A stretch of 64,000 bases of DNA from Limnohabitans sp. Jir61. Lineage in GTDB: Bacteria; Pseudomonadota; Gammaproteobacteria; Burkholderiales; Burkholderiaceae_C. A model generated the notes under the pieces. That model saw only the letters and a list, made by a program, of their open reading frames with translations. It was not told the DNA's origin and ran no database searches. The stretch spans positions 496,001-560,000 of the forward strand of contig NZ_NESD01000001.1 in the NCBI RefSeq assembly GCF_003063545.1. The letters are read 5' to 3'. Every line of letters begins with the position of its first letter. The first letter of the stretch is position 1. Below, one piece after another: positions 17,441 through 25,081 of this stretch. A program made the position numbers and the translations under genes.

Positions 17441-18250
17441 TTAGATAACCGATCGCAAAATCTGTGCAGTTTCGATGACCAGTGGAAGTAACTTCTCGAC
17501 AATCAAAGCTTCATCCCATAAAGAAGATTGCAAGGTCAAGCTCAATGCCGCTTTGCATTCGCCATGTCGATCCCGTAGTGGTACAGCTACACCTACGAGT
17601 CCTTGGTCCAAGTTGCCAGCCGAAATGCAATAGTTATTCTTGCGTGCGTTCAGCACCATCTTTTCAAACTTTTTCGGTGTGAGCACGGCGTTGCTGTTGA
17701 AGTTAGAAAACTCATGCGCTGCAATCCATGCTTTCAAAGCGTCATCACTTAGCGTTGACAACATGGCTGGACCTGGCCCCACCACATGTGCAGGCACCCG
17801 CGCTCCTGCATAAAAACCAATCGACACCACACGCGGACTGTTGCTGCGTGCCACGTAGACCAACTCGTGTCCATCGAGCACAGACACATTGACCGTCTCA
17901 CCCGAAGACATGGCCAAGCGTTGAATGAAGGGTTGCACCAATCGTGGCAAACGCGCGCCATCCAAATAGCCTTGACCCAATCGAAGTACGCGCGGCGTGA
18001 GCCAATAAAACTTGCCATCGGTGTCGCCATAGCCGAAGTGACATAGATTGAGCAAATAGCGTCGCGCTGCCGTGCGCGGAATGCCTGTGCGTTCTGCCAC
18101 CTGTGACACCGTCATGCGTCCGTACTCATCGTTGAACGCTTCGATCACTGCCAACGCACGACCCACGCCCGTAATCAAGTCGCCAGAGTCGATGGGGAAT
18201 TCTTTGTTTGAGGGTTTAGAGACCAACGCAGACGCATTAGGAGAAACCAT
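17441..18250 (-). CDS. IclR family transcriptional regulator (PcaR/PobR-like)
   Basis: 269-residue DNA-binding regulator. Winged helix at about 28-85, with M-T-V-S-Q-V-A-E-R-T-G-I-P-R-T-A-A-R-R-Y-L as helix-turn-helix; effector domain 95-265 with V-Y-V-A-R-S near 135 and G-L-V-G-V-A-V-P-L-R-D near 225. IclR proteins of this branch control aromatic or hydroaromatic acid genes. The frame is open to 18355, but ATG 18250 is preferred because an AAAGG site precedes it and the longer form would overlap the divergent gene. It faces an AroE-like gene and a TRAP binding protein, its probable targets, across an intergenic region with a dyad. Confidence 0.88.
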   Translation of the reverse strand: MVSPNASALVSKPSNKEFPIDSGDLITGVGRALAVIEAFNDEYGRMTVSQVAERTGIPRTAARRYLLNLCHFGYGDTDGKFYWLTPRVLRLGQGYLDGARLPRLVQPFIQRLAMSSGETVNVSVLDGHELVYVARSNSPRVVSIGFYAGARVPAHVVGPGPAMLSTLSDDALKAWIAAHEFSNFNSNAVLTPKKFEKMVLNARKNNYCISAGNLDQGLVGVAVPLRDRHGECKAALSLTLQSSLWDEALIVEKLLPLVIETAQILRSVI

Positions 18251-18266
18251 AGTTTTAACCGCCTTT

Positions 18267-18282
18267 CGGACGTAATTGTCCG
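18267..18282. promoter_or_regulatory. Candidate operator between the IclR regulator and AroE-like gene
   Basis: Inverted repeat CGGAC-GTAATT-GTCCG, 16 bases, located 17 bases before the iclR-type start and about 67 before the divergent gene. Position and symmetry suit an autoregulatory IclR-family site; the binding sequence for this protein is not known. Confidence 0.4.
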
Positions 18283-18348
18283 TTATTCGGTTGGAGAAGG
18301 TCAAGCCACGCTTGAGACATAGGGCAGGTGCAAATACAGTCCACTCCC

Positions 18349-19215
18349 ATGGCAAACAGCAACATTCAACCAGCTATTACATCGATCACCGGCAAGACTC
18401 GCGTCTTCATGGTGGCGGGCGATCCTGTTGGTCAAGTCCAAGCACCTGCGATTTTCAATCGTGTGTTTCAAAAATTCGATGTCGACGCGGTGTTGGTCCC
18501 TGTACAAATTGCACCAGATCGCTTTGTCGATTTCGCCACAACGGTCCTCGAGGCCGGAAACATTGATGGTTTGTGGCTAACCATTCCACACAAACCCAAG
18601 CTCATGCCCTTACTTGACAAATTAGATCGCGCCAGTCAAATGGCAGGCTCGGTCAATGCCGTCCGTCGCCATGCAGATGGCACGCTCGAAGGCGGCATGT
18701 TTGATGGCAATGGTTTGGTCCGTGCTCTGCGCCACTTTGGCATAGAGCCAAAAGGACTGCGGGTGTTGCTGCTGGGAACCGGTGGAGCTGGTGCAGCAAT
18801 TGCAACCGCCTTACTCGAAGCAGAGGTCGCAGAACTCGCCTTGCATGATTTAGGAGATCGAGCCCATCGACTTGCCCAACGCTTGAACCACCAGTCCGTC
18901 ACGTTGCACGGCGCTGACCCTGCGGGTTTTGACTTGGTGATCAACGCTACGCCCCTTGGATTGAGTACAGACGATCCTCTGCCCGTCGATGTGTCGCGTA
19001 TAGATGCTGACGCCAAAGTTTTTGACATCTTGATGAAGCACACCCCCACGCCGTTGTTGCGTGCCTGCGCTAAACGAAACATTCAAGCCCACTCAGGATT
19101 TGAAATGTTGGTGCAACAAGTACCCGACTATCTGCGATTTTTTGGAATGCATGAAATCGCAGACCAAATCAAAGATGAGTTGTCGGACATCCGCGATCAC
19201 TTACTGATTGCATAG
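18349..19215 (+). CDS. Shikimate dehydrogenase-like protein (AroE/YdiB family, divergent)
   Basis: 288 residues with the two AroE domains. Catalytic Lys82 (T-I-P-H-K) and Asp119 (G-G-M-F-D-G-N-G) are kept, as are N103 and a NAD(P) loop G-T-G-G-A-G-A (143-149). The motif that grips the shikimate carboxylate is changed: the usual G-x-P-I-x-H-S-x-S-P reads G-D-P-V-G-Q-V-Q-A-P (24-33), so both serines are lost, and N in the usual N-V-T is Trp76. It may therefore use a different hydroxy acid. ATG 18349 fits the domain start; a GTG seven codons upstream, with AGGG close by, is an alternative. Likely controlled by the divergent IclR protein and followed after 41 bases by a TRAP binding protein. Confidence 0.78.
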   Translation: MANSNIQPAITSITGKTRVFMVAGDPVGQVQAPAIFNRVFQKFDVDAVLVPVQIAPDRFVDFATTVLEAGNIDGLWLTIPHKPKLMPLLDKLDRASQMAGSVNAVRRHADGTLEGGMFDGNGLVRALRHFGIEPKGLRVLLLGTGGAGAAIATALLEAEVAELALHDLGDRAHRLAQRLNHQSVTLHGADPAGFDLVINATPLGLSTDDPLPVDVSRIDADAKVFDILMKHTPTPLLRACAKRNIQAHSGFEMLVQQVPDYLRFFGMHEIADQIKDELSDIRDHLLIA

Positions 19216-19256
19216 AAATTTCTTTCATTCTTTTTAACCACCCTCGGAGACTTCTT

Positions 19257-20273
19257 ATGAATCCATTACGTCGCGTTCTTTCGCTGTCACTCTTGACCGC
19301 TGCTCTTGCTTCCACAGGCTTGGCTTACGCTGCTGACTTTGAAACGCGTACCGTCAAGTTCCCATCGGCTAGTAATAAAGGTCACCCTCAAGTGCAAGGC
19401 GTGGAAAAGTTTGCCGAGCTGATGGCTAAGAAAACCAATGGCAAGTTCAAAGTGCAAGCTTTCCCTGGTGGCGCCTTGGGCCCAGATTTGCAAACTGTGT
19501 CAGCCATGCAAGGCGGTACGGTTGAAATGACCGTGATGAATGCTAGCTTGTTGGCTGGTGTGGCTAAAGAAATGGCCATTTTTGATTTCCCTTTCCTGTT
19601 TAACAACACCAAAGAAGCTGACGCTGTGTCTGACGGTCCCGTCGGCCAAAAACTATTGGATAAGTTGCAAGAAAAAGGCTTGGTTGGTTTGGCCTATTGG
19701 GACTTGGGCTATCGCCAGGTACATACCGGCAAAAAGCCTATCGCTAAAGCAGATGACTTCAAAGGCATGAAGATGCGTGTGATCCCTACGCCCATCTATG
19801 TGGACTTCATGAAGTCTTTGGGCGCATCTCCCGTGCCTATGGCTTTCACCGAAACCTACACAGCCTTGGAGCAAGGTGCGATTGACGGTATGACTAACCC
19901 CTTGCTCAACATCTTGGACAGCAAGTTTGATGAAGTATCCAAGTACCTCACCATTACCAATCACATGTACACCCCACAAGCTGTGGTGGTGAGCAAGAAG
20001 TTTTGGGACAAGCTGACACCTGCTGAACAAAAGTTGATGCGCGAAGCTGCTCAAGAAACTGCCGTGTACCAACGCAAAGTTGCGCGCGATGAAGCCGCTA
20101 AAGTATTGGCTGAAATTAAACGCAAAGGCATGACTGTGTTTGAGTTGCCACCTGAAGAAATCGCCAAACTGCGCGAACGCTCGAAGCCCGTGATTGACAA
20201 GTACACCAACGAATTGGGTCCTATCGTGGGTGAGATGTACGCAGCGGTGGACAAAGCGCGTAAAACGAAATAA
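19257..20273 (+). CDS. TRAP transporter solute-binding protein, DctP family
   Basis: 338-residue periplasmic binding protein. Signal peptide ends near L-A-Y-A-A-D (residues 21-26). Family blocks: G-H-P-Q-V-Q-G-V-E-K-F-A-E-L, G-G-A-L-G-P-D, F-D-F-P-F-L-F, the K-M-R-V-I-P-T-P segment with the carboxylate-binding Arg (near 178), and the E-Q-G-A-I-D-G block. GGAG precedes the ATG. No DctQ/DctM membrane genes follow; a terminator comes 17 bases after the stop, so the permease must be elsewhere. Codon use (GCT, GGT, TTG) is that of a highly expressed gene. With the AroE-like enzyme it probably serves uptake and oxidation of an organic acid. Confidence 0.92.
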   Translation: MNPLRRVLSLSLLTAALASTGLAYAADFETRTVKFPSASNKGHPQVQGVEKFAELMAKKTNGKFKVQAFPGGALGPDLQTVSAMQGGTVEMTVMNASLLAGVAKEMAIFDFPFLFNNTKEADAVSDGPVGQKLLDKLQEKGLVGLAYWDLGYRQVHTGKKPIAKADDFKGMKMRVIPTPIYVDFMKSLGASPVPMAFTETYTALEQGAIDGMTNPLLNILDSKFDEVSKYLTITNHMYTPQAVVVSKKFWDKLTPAEQKLMREAAQETAVYQRKVARDEAAKVLAEIKRKGMTVFELPPEEIAKLRERSKPVIDKYTNELGPIVGEMYAAVDKARKTK

Positions 20274-20290
20274 GCGTTCACACGCGCAAT

Positions 20291-20318
20291 AAAAAAGGAG
20301 CCGATAGGCTCCTTTTTT
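20291..20318. terminator. Bidirectional terminator between dctP-type gene and apaH
   Basis: Perfect 12-bp stem AAAAAAGGAGCC / GGCTCCTTTTTT with GATA loop between convergent genes, with T runs for both strands. Confidence 0.93.
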
Positions 20319-20333
20319 TATTCCACAGAGTGA

Positions 20334-21191
20334 TTAAGCCAACGGGTCCATGGTTTGCGGACACCTCACACTCTGGCGCTCCCACGCAGGTGCATCACTC
20401 ACATTCACAAGCGTGTCTTTGGCTTCCAGCTTCGCCGCACTGAGGCAACCACCCCACACACACCCATCGTCTAAGCACACCACATCAGGGCGGTCTGCCA
20501 TGTGCACGGTAGACCAGTGGCCAAAGGCCATGCGCACATTGGCGCTCAGTCGGCCCGGTACATCAAACCACGGCATCAAGTGGGCGGGCGCTTTGTCTGC
20601 GCTTTCTTTCACGCTGAAATCCATCGCGCCCTGTGCATCACAAAAGCGCAAGCGGGTGAGGGCGTTGACGATCACGCGCAAGCGGTCTGCACCCGCTAGG
20701 TCATCACGCCACACATTGGGCATGCCGCCATACATCTGCGGCATGAAGTGCACCCAGTCGTCGCTGCGCAGCACGGCTTCTACTTCGCCAGCCAGCGCCA
20801 TGGTTTGCTTGGCAGTCCATTGCGGCAGCACGCCTGCGTGCACCATCAGCACTTGGCCCACTTGAATGGCCATCTGTTGGTGGCGCAGCCAGTGCAGCAG
20901 CTCGGCGCTGTCGGGTGCGGTGAGGATGTCTTGGGTGGTGTCTTGCTTGTTGGGCTTGCGCACGCCCTGCGACACGGCCAGCAAATGCAAATCGTGGTTG
21001 CCCAGCAGGCATTGCGCGCTGCTGCCCAACGCCATCAAGCGGCGCAGCACGCCCGCGTTGTCGGGGCCGCGGTTGACCAAGTCGCCCAGCAAATAAAGCG
21101 TGTCGCGGCTGGGGGAGAACGCGATGTGCGTCAACAAACGTTCTAAGGCTTCGTCGCAGCCTTGTACGTCGCCAATCAAGTAAAGTGCCAT
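20334..21191 (-). CDS. apaH: Bis(5'-nucleosyl)-tetraphosphatase, symmetrical
   Basis: Hydrolyses Ap4A to two ADP and also acts on Np4-capped RNA. 285 residues. Calcineurin-like phosphoesterase motifs: G-D-V-Q-G-C (residues 7-12), G-D-L-V-N-R-G-P near 36, G-N-H-D near 64, and metal-binding His in V-H-A-G-V near 116. The frame runs 14 codons further upstream, but ATG 21191 starts directly at A-L-Y-L-I-G-D as in ApaH proteins. Divergent from the CorC/HlyC gene with a 41-base gap. Confidence 0.95.
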   Translation of the reverse strand: MALYLIGDVQGCDEALERLLTHIAFSPSRDTLYLLGDLVNRGPDNAGVLRRLMALGSSAQCLLGNHDLHLLAVSQGVRKPNKQDTTQDILTAPDSAELLHWLRHQQMAIQVGQVLMVHAGVLPQWTAKQTMALAGEVEAVLRSDDWVHFMPQMYGGMPNVWRDDLAGADRLRVIVNALTRLRFCDAQGAMDFSVKESADKAPAHLMPWFDVPGRLSANVRMAFGHWSTVHMADRPDVVCLDDGCVWGGCLSAAKLEAKDTLVNVSDAPAWERQSVRCPQTMDPLA

Positions 21192-21232
21192 GTGTTGATT
21201 GTCTCTATTATTTTTGACTGTTTGATTTCGCA

Positions 21233-22534
21233 ATGGACGTTCTGCTAATCGTTTTCCTCACCTTGCTCAATGGCTTGTTTGCCATGTCTGAGATGGCGCT
21301 GTCGTCTAGCCGCAAAGCGCGCCTGGCCGCATTGGCCGAGACGGGCGATGGTGGCGCGTATGCCGCGTTGGTGTTGATGGAGCAGCCCACACAGTTTTTG
21401 TCGACCGTGCAAATTGGCATCACGTCCATCGGCGTGCTCAACGGCATCGTGGGTGAGGCCGCGTTCAGCGATGATTTTTCGTATTGGTTGTTGGCCCAAG
21501 GCGTGCCCGACAACTTGGCCTCGGGCCTGGCCACTGCGTTTGTGGTGACCATCATCACCTTCAGCACCATCTTGTTTGGCGAGCTGGTGCCTAAGCGCAT
21601 TGGCCAGTTGTTTCCAGAATCAGTGGCCCGCGTGGCCGCGCCCGCCATGTTGGCCTTGGCCACCTTGGCTAAGCCCTTTGTGTATTTGCTCTCGGCCAGC
21701 ACCAGCGGCATGTTGAAGTTGTTGCGTGTGGATGTGCATGGCGCACGTACCGTGACAGAAGAAGAAATTTCAGCCAGCTTGGTTGAAGGTGTGGATGCAG
21801 GCTTGATCGAACAGCACGAACACCAAATGGTGCAAAACGTGTTCAACCTTGACGAGCGTCCGCTCACCTCCATCATGGTGCACCGCTCGGACATCGAGTG
21901 GCTCGATGCCAAGCTGCCCGTGCCTCAAGCCTTGGCGCAAGTGGGTGCGAGTGGCGCGCACTCGTGGTACCCCGTGTGCCGTGGCGACCTTGACAACGTG
22001 GTGGGCGCAGTGAGCGTGTCTCAGCTCTTGCGTTTGCCACCCGGCACTGACATGACGGTGGAAGCCTTGGCCAAGCCTGTGGCCTTTGTGCCAGAAACCT
22101 TGAGTGGCATGGACTTGCTCGAACAATTCCGCAAACCCGCCGAACGCGCCACTGCACATGGCCGCATGGTGTTGGTGGTGGACGAGTACGGCGTGGTACA
22201 TGGTTTGCTCACACCGCGTGATTTGCTCGAAGCCATCACGGGTGAACTGTTGCAAGCCACGCCCACAGATGAAGCTTGGGTCACGCAACGTGAAGATGGC
22301 TCGTGGTTGGTGGACGGCATGATGCCCGTGACCGAATTTAAGGCTCGCTTGAGCATCAAAGAGTTGCCAGACGAAGACCGCGGCATTTACAACACGGTGG
22401 CTGGCTTGGTGATGGCCATCTCGGGCGAGCTACCCGCCGAGGCCGATGTGGTGAGCTATGGTGAATGGCGCTTTGAAGTGGTCGACCTCGATGGCCGCCG
22501 TATCGACAAACTACTGGTCAGTCGCACCAACTAG
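21233..22534 (+). CDS. HlyC/CorC family membrane protein (CNNM and CBS domains)
   Basis: 433-residue inner-membrane protein. Residues 1-185 form a CNNM (DUF21) domain with about four hydrophobic segments and the M-S-E-M-A-L-S-S-S-R-K-A-R motif near residue 18; 200-335 are a CBS pair with V-V-D-E-Y-G-V-V-H-G-L-L-T near 310; 345-430 form the CorC/HlyC domain with D-G-M-M-P-V near 360. Members are linked to magnesium or cobalt efflux, or to divalent cation homeostasis; hemolysin naming is historical. Ends ten bases from a convergent methyltransferase gene. Confidence 0.9.
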   Translation: MDVLLIVFLTLLNGLFAMSEMALSSSRKARLAALAETGDGGAYAALVLMEQPTQFLSTVQIGITSIGVLNGIVGEAAFSDDFSYWLLAQGVPDNLASGLATAFVVTIITFSTILFGELVPKRIGQLFPESVARVAAPAMLALATLAKPFVYLLSASTSGMLKLLRVDVHGARTVTEEEISASLVEGVDAGLIEQHEHQMVQNVFNLDERPLTSIMVHRSDIEWLDAKLPVPQALAQVGASGAHSWYPVCRGDLDNVVGAVSVSQLLRLPPGTDMTVEALAKPVAFVPETLSGMDLLEQFRKPAERATAHGRMVLVVDEYGVVHGLLTPRDLLEAITGELLQATPTDEAWVTQREDGSWLVDGMMPVTEFKARLSIKELPDEDRGIYNTVAGLVMAISGELPAEADVVSYGEWRFEVVDLDGRRIDKLLVSRTN

Positions 22535-22543
22535 GCAAGCCGC

Positions 22544-23296
22544 TTAAACGCGGCTGCTGTTGCGTCGGTTAAACGGCACCTGATACATCCACACAGGTCG
22601 GCCGTCGTTGCAAGTCAGAATAGCGCTGGGCACCAGCTCAAGTGCTTCAAACTCTAAGCTCACCAGCCACGCGCCACGGCGCAATTCGGTTTCCGCTTTT
22701 TCTACGGCGCGGGGCATGCTCTCGGGGCGTTGGAACATGTAGACCATGTCAAAGCTACGCCAGTCCACCAGCCAAATATCGCCTTGGCGAATGCGCGCAA
22801 ACGAGCAACGCATGGCGCTCATCACGCGCAAGGGCCAGCTCATCTCCACGCCATGCAGCTCGGCACGCGGAAACGCATCGCGCAAAGCCAGCAGGCCGTC
22901 GCCCAAGCCACTGCCCGCATCCAAAATGCGCGCGCCTGCAGGCAGGGTGATGTGCTGCTGCATTTCACGCAGCGCTTTTTTAGGTGTGGGAAACAGCGGC
23001 GCATCGCGCCATGCTTTGCGGGGGTAAACCAAAACGATGAGCCCGAGCAAGAACAACCAGCCAATGGGCGGCACGTTCAACGTGGCTGAAGACGCCGCCA
23101 TGGACAGCGGAAAGCCCAACACAATCAATGCTTTGCGCATGGTTGTGTGCACTAAGGCGCTCAAGAAACCACCCCAACACGTCGCGGCAATGAAGGCGAT
23201 GGTTTCGCTCAAGCCGACCATTTGCAGGCCTTTGAAGAGCAACCAAGACGAACCCCAAGCGAGCAGGGCGGGAACGGGCCAAGTCATGAATTTCAT
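22544..23296 (-). CDS. Membrane-anchored class I SAM-dependent methyltransferase
   Basis: 250 residues. Residues 1-90 hold about three hydrophobic segments; 118-230 form a Rossmann methyltransferase domain with motif I I-L-D-A-G-S-G-L-G-D-G (near 122-132) and an acidic loop E-L-H-G-V-E-M. The C-terminal part is beta-rich and ends in a basic tail. The substrate is unknown; the membrane anchor points to a lipid or envelope target, but that is inference. No strong ribosome site precedes the ATG at 23296, so a start at the next Met (23287) is possible. Divergent from the formate dehydrogenase operon, 86 bases away. Confidence 0.75.
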   Translation of the reverse strand: MKFMTWPVPALLAWGSSWLLFKGLQMVGLSETIAFIAATCWGGFLSALVHTTMRKALIVLGFPLSMAASSATLNVPPIGWLFLLGLIVLVYPRKAWRDAPLFPTPKKALREMQQHITLPAGARILDAGSGLGDGLLALRDAFPRAELHGVEMSWPLRVMSAMRCSFARIRQGDIWLVDWRSFDMVYMFQRPESMPRAVEKAETELRRGAWLVSLEFEALELVPSAILTCNDGRPVWMYQVPFNRRNSSRV

Positions 23297-23382
23297 GAGT
23301 GGGAATCATAGAGCTAACGCGACAGCTTCTGGCGTGAATTTGACTGAGAATCAAAGCTTATGGAATCCGTTGAAGCGCACAC

Positions 23383-25080
23383 ATGAACCAGTCCACCACA
23401 CACACGCTCAGCACCGTCGATGAGATGCGCGATACCTTGCGCCGCATCAGCCACCTCAAGGGGCGACAGCCCGATGCACAGTCGCTGCAAGAGGTGCGTG
23501 ATTTGGTGTCGGCGTTTGATCGACGCGATTTGTTGATCGAGCATTTGCATGCGCTCAACGACACCTACCGTGGTTTGTTTGAGCGGCACTTAGTGGCCTT
23601 GGCGCATGAGATGCGTTTGCCCATGGCCGAGGTGTTTGAGGTGGCCACTTTCTATCACCACTTCGAGGTGTTGCCCAACGACGCCAAGCCTGCCGCCCTG
23701 ACCGTGCGCGTGTGCGATGGCTTGAGCTGCGAGATGGGCGGCGCCAAACAACTGCTGGCCAAGTTGCCCAGCATCTTGGGCGCTGACATGCGCGTGATCA
23801 GCGCGCCTTGTGTGGGCCGCTGCGAACAAGCGCCTGTAGCTGTGGTGCACCAAAACGCTGTGCCGCACGCCACGCCAGATCGCGTGTTGGCCGCTGTCAG
23901 TGCAGGCGATACACACCAAGCCTTGCCCGACTATGTGGACTTGGATGCCTATGTGGCTGATGGTGGTTATGCCTTGGTGGCGGCTTTGGCCAAAGGTGAA
24001 ACCCAATCAGATGATGTGCTGCAAGCCATGGAGGCCTCGGGCCTGCGCGGCTTGGGTGGTGCTGGTTTTCCGGCAGGGCGCAAGTGGCGCATTGTGCGTG
24101 AGCAAACTGCACCGCGTGTGATGGCCGTCAACATTGACGAAGGCGAGCCCGGCACATTCAAAGACCGCACGTATTTAGAGCGTGACCCGCATCGCTTTTT
24201 AGAAGGCATGTTGGTCGCAGCGCAAGTGGTGGGCATTGAAGCCATCTACATCTACCTGCGTGACGAGTACCACGGCTGCCGCGACCTGCTGCAGCACGAG
24301 CTCGGAGCTTTGCAAGCCAACCCGCCGTGCGCGTTGCCGCACATCGAACTGCGCCGAGGCGCGGGTGCGTACGTGTGCGGCGAAGAGTCCGCCATGATTG
24401 AAAGCATCGAAGGTAAACGCGGCGAGCCCCGCATGCGCCCGCCCTACATTGCGCAAGTGGGTTTGTTTGGCAAGCCCACGCTTGAACACAATTTTGAAAC
24501 ACTCTACTGGGTGCGCGACATCGTGCAAAAAGGCCCCCAGTGGTTCACCAGCTTTGGTGCGAATGGCCGCGTGGGCTTGCGCAGCTTCAGCGTGAGTGGC
24601 CGCGTTAAGCAGCCGGGCGTCAAGCTCGCACCCGCAGGCATCACGGTGCAGGCTTTGATTGACGAGTATTGCGGTGGCATGTTGGACGGGCACACGCTGT
24701 ATGCCTATTTGCCTGGCGGTGCATCGGGCGGCATCTTGCCTGCACGACTCAACAACGTGCCACTCGACTTCGACACGCTGCAAGAGCACGGCTGCTTCAT
24801 CGGCTCTGCCGCCGTGGTGGTGCTGAGCCAGCACGACACCGCACGGGATGCGGCGTTGAACGCCATGCAATTCTTTGCACACGAGAGCTGCGGCCAATGC
24901 ACCCCGTGCCGCGTGGGCACAGCCAAGGCGGTGCAGCTCATGCAAGCGCCTAAGTGGGACAACGCCACGCTGGAAGACTTAAACCAAGTGATGGTCGATG
25001 CATCCATTTGTGGCCTCGGCCAAGCAGCACCCAACCCTGTGCGTTGTGTGCAAACCTATTTCGCTCACGAGGTGGCTTGA
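23383..25080 (+). CDS. NAD-dependent formate dehydrogenase diaphorase subunit (fused NuoE-NuoF type)
   Basis: 565 residues combining what are usually two subunits (FdsG and FdsB). Residues 10-170 are a NuoE-like thioredoxin-fold domain with a [2Fe-2S] site: C-D-G-L-S-C (C-x4-C) and C-V-G-R-C (C-x3-C). Residues 190-565 are NuoF-like, with the FMN loop G-L-G-G-A-G-F-P-A-G near 218, NADH-binding G-A-G-A-Y-V-C-G-E-E-S-A near 330, and a [4Fe-4S] motif E-S-C-G-Q-C-T-P-C-R near 505. It passes electrons from the catalytic subunit to NAD. Followed by the alpha subunit after one base (TGAGATG). Cytosolic complex. Frame and motifs are intact across the fusion. Confidence 0.9.
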   Translation: MNQSTTHTLSTVDEMRDTLRRISHLKGRQPDAQSLQEVRDLVSAFDRRDLLIEHLHALNDTYRGLFERHLVALAHEMRLPMAEVFEVATFYHHFEVLPNDAKPAALTVRVCDGLSCEMGGAKQLLAKLPSILGADMRVISAPCVGRCEQAPVAVVHQNAVPHATPDRVLAAVSAGDTHQALPDYVDLDAYVADGGYALVAALAKGETQSDDVLQAMEASGLRGLGGAGFPAGRKWRIVREQTAPRVMAVNIDEGEPGTFKDRTYLERDPHRFLEGMLVAAQVVGIEAIYIYLRDEYHGCRDLLQHELGALQANPPCALPHIELRRGAGAYVCGEESAMIESIEGKRGEPRMRPPYIAQVGLFGKPTLEHNFETLYWVRDIVQKGPQWFTSFGANGRVGLRSFSVSGRVKQPGVKLAPAGITVQALIDEYCGGMLDGHTLYAYLPGGASGGILPARLNNVPLDFDTLQEHGCFIGSAAVVVLSQHDTARDAALNAMQFFAHESCGQCTPCRVGTAKAVQLMQAPKWDNATLEDLNQVMVDASICGLGQAAPNPVRCVQTYFAHEVA

Positions 25081-25081
25081 G

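Noticed and set aside
22538..22555. Hairpin AGCCGC/GCGGCT between the CorC-like gene and the methyltransferase gene
   Set aside because: Short stem without a T run on either strand; not convincing as a terminator.
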